In this document: piece after piece, positions 5,462 to 5,636 of the stretch | Position numbering within the stretch: the first letter of the stretch is position 1 | Layout: each line of letters begins with the position of its first letter | The notes under the pieces: model-generated | What the model was told of the DNA's origin: nothing | Seen by the model: only the letters and a program-made list of their open reading frames with translations | Database searches by the model: none | Made by a program: the position numbers and the translations under genes | Assembly (NCBI GenBank): GCA_019136325.1 | Contig: JAGVUJ010000170.1 | Location: 1-5,636, forward strand | Direction of reading: 5' to 3' | DNA from: Deltaproteobacteria bacterium | Lineage (GTDB): Bacteria > Desulfobacterota > Syntrophia > Syntrophales > Smithellaceae | Length of the DNA stretch: 5,636 bases

Positions 5462-5636
5462 TTATAACGCATCAACGATGTGAATGATTTTTTCGACTTC
5501 GCTGATGTACTTTTTGAATAATACCACAATTTCATCTCCGGAGAGCTTATCCTTTCCTTCCTTAATATCGATGCATTTCAGAAACACATCATCATCGATG
5601 GCATAAATCCCGGCCAGCTCTTTTACCGTTTCGCGC
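5462..5636 (-). CDS. Unrecognised protein, C-terminal 57 residues only
   Basis: An open frame entering from the right edge and ending with TAA at 5464-5462, 33 bp before the lemA start, so it is probably the gene upstream of lemA in the same transcript. The visible end is acidic and helical: RETVKELAGIYAIDDD, then FLKCIDIKEGKDKLSGDEIV, ending FKKYISEVEKIIHIVDAL. It has no membrane segment or familiar motif in this part and I do not recognise the family. It is taken as coding because the frame is open to the edge, codon choice resembles the neighbours, and the gap to lemA and its ribosome site is of normal operon size. Confidence 0.6.
   Translation of the reverse strand, partial: RETVKELAGIYAIDDDVFLKCIDIKEGKDKLSGDEIVVLFKKYISEVEKIIHIVDAL

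Overview
The window reads as part of an anaerobic bacterial chromosome. Gene content (YedE-type transporter, DUF3343-like protein, TusA, class V desulfurase-like enzyme and a CysL-like LysR regulator) and codon choice suggest a Desulfobacterota/deltaproteobacterial lineage, possibly Syntrophales-like. This placement is inferred from the gene set, not from a phylogenetic marker.

Layout. On the left, two minus-strand genes read toward position 1: a LysR regulator (781-1713) and, behind its own sigma70-like promoter, a class V aminotransferase/cysteine desulfurase-like enzyme (635 to the left edge, truncated). A 214-bp divergent control region (1714-1927) separates the regulator from a tight plus-strand operon. 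The operon order is YedE-family transporter (1928-2997, broken into two frames near 2172-2203), DUF3343-like two-domain protein (3010-3543), ribokinase-fold/NAD(P)HX-dehydratase-like protein (3545-4399) and TusA-family protein (4424-4642). Gaps within the operon are 1 to 24 bp. Then comes a 210-bp non-coding stretch with three inverted repeats between convergent genes. On the right, minus-strand genes follow: lemA (4853-5428) and the 3' end of an unrecognised small protein (5462 to the right edge).

How the genes fit together. The left 4.6 kb looks like a selenium (or sulfur) handling cassette. The transporter would bring in a reduced Se/S compound. The desulfurase-like enzyme could mobilise S/Se from an amino acid. 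TusA and the DUF3343-like protein carry single conserved cysteines suited to persulfide/perselenide relay, and the LysR protein would control the divergent operon. The same families are known to co-occur with selD and selenium-dependent molybdenum hydroxylase genes, but none of those is in this window, so selenium rather than sulfur as substrate is inferred. The least explained members are the NnrD-like protein and the C-terminal half of the DUF3343 protein, which has a GGGCPDIP motif. lemA and its neighbour appear unrelated to the cassette.
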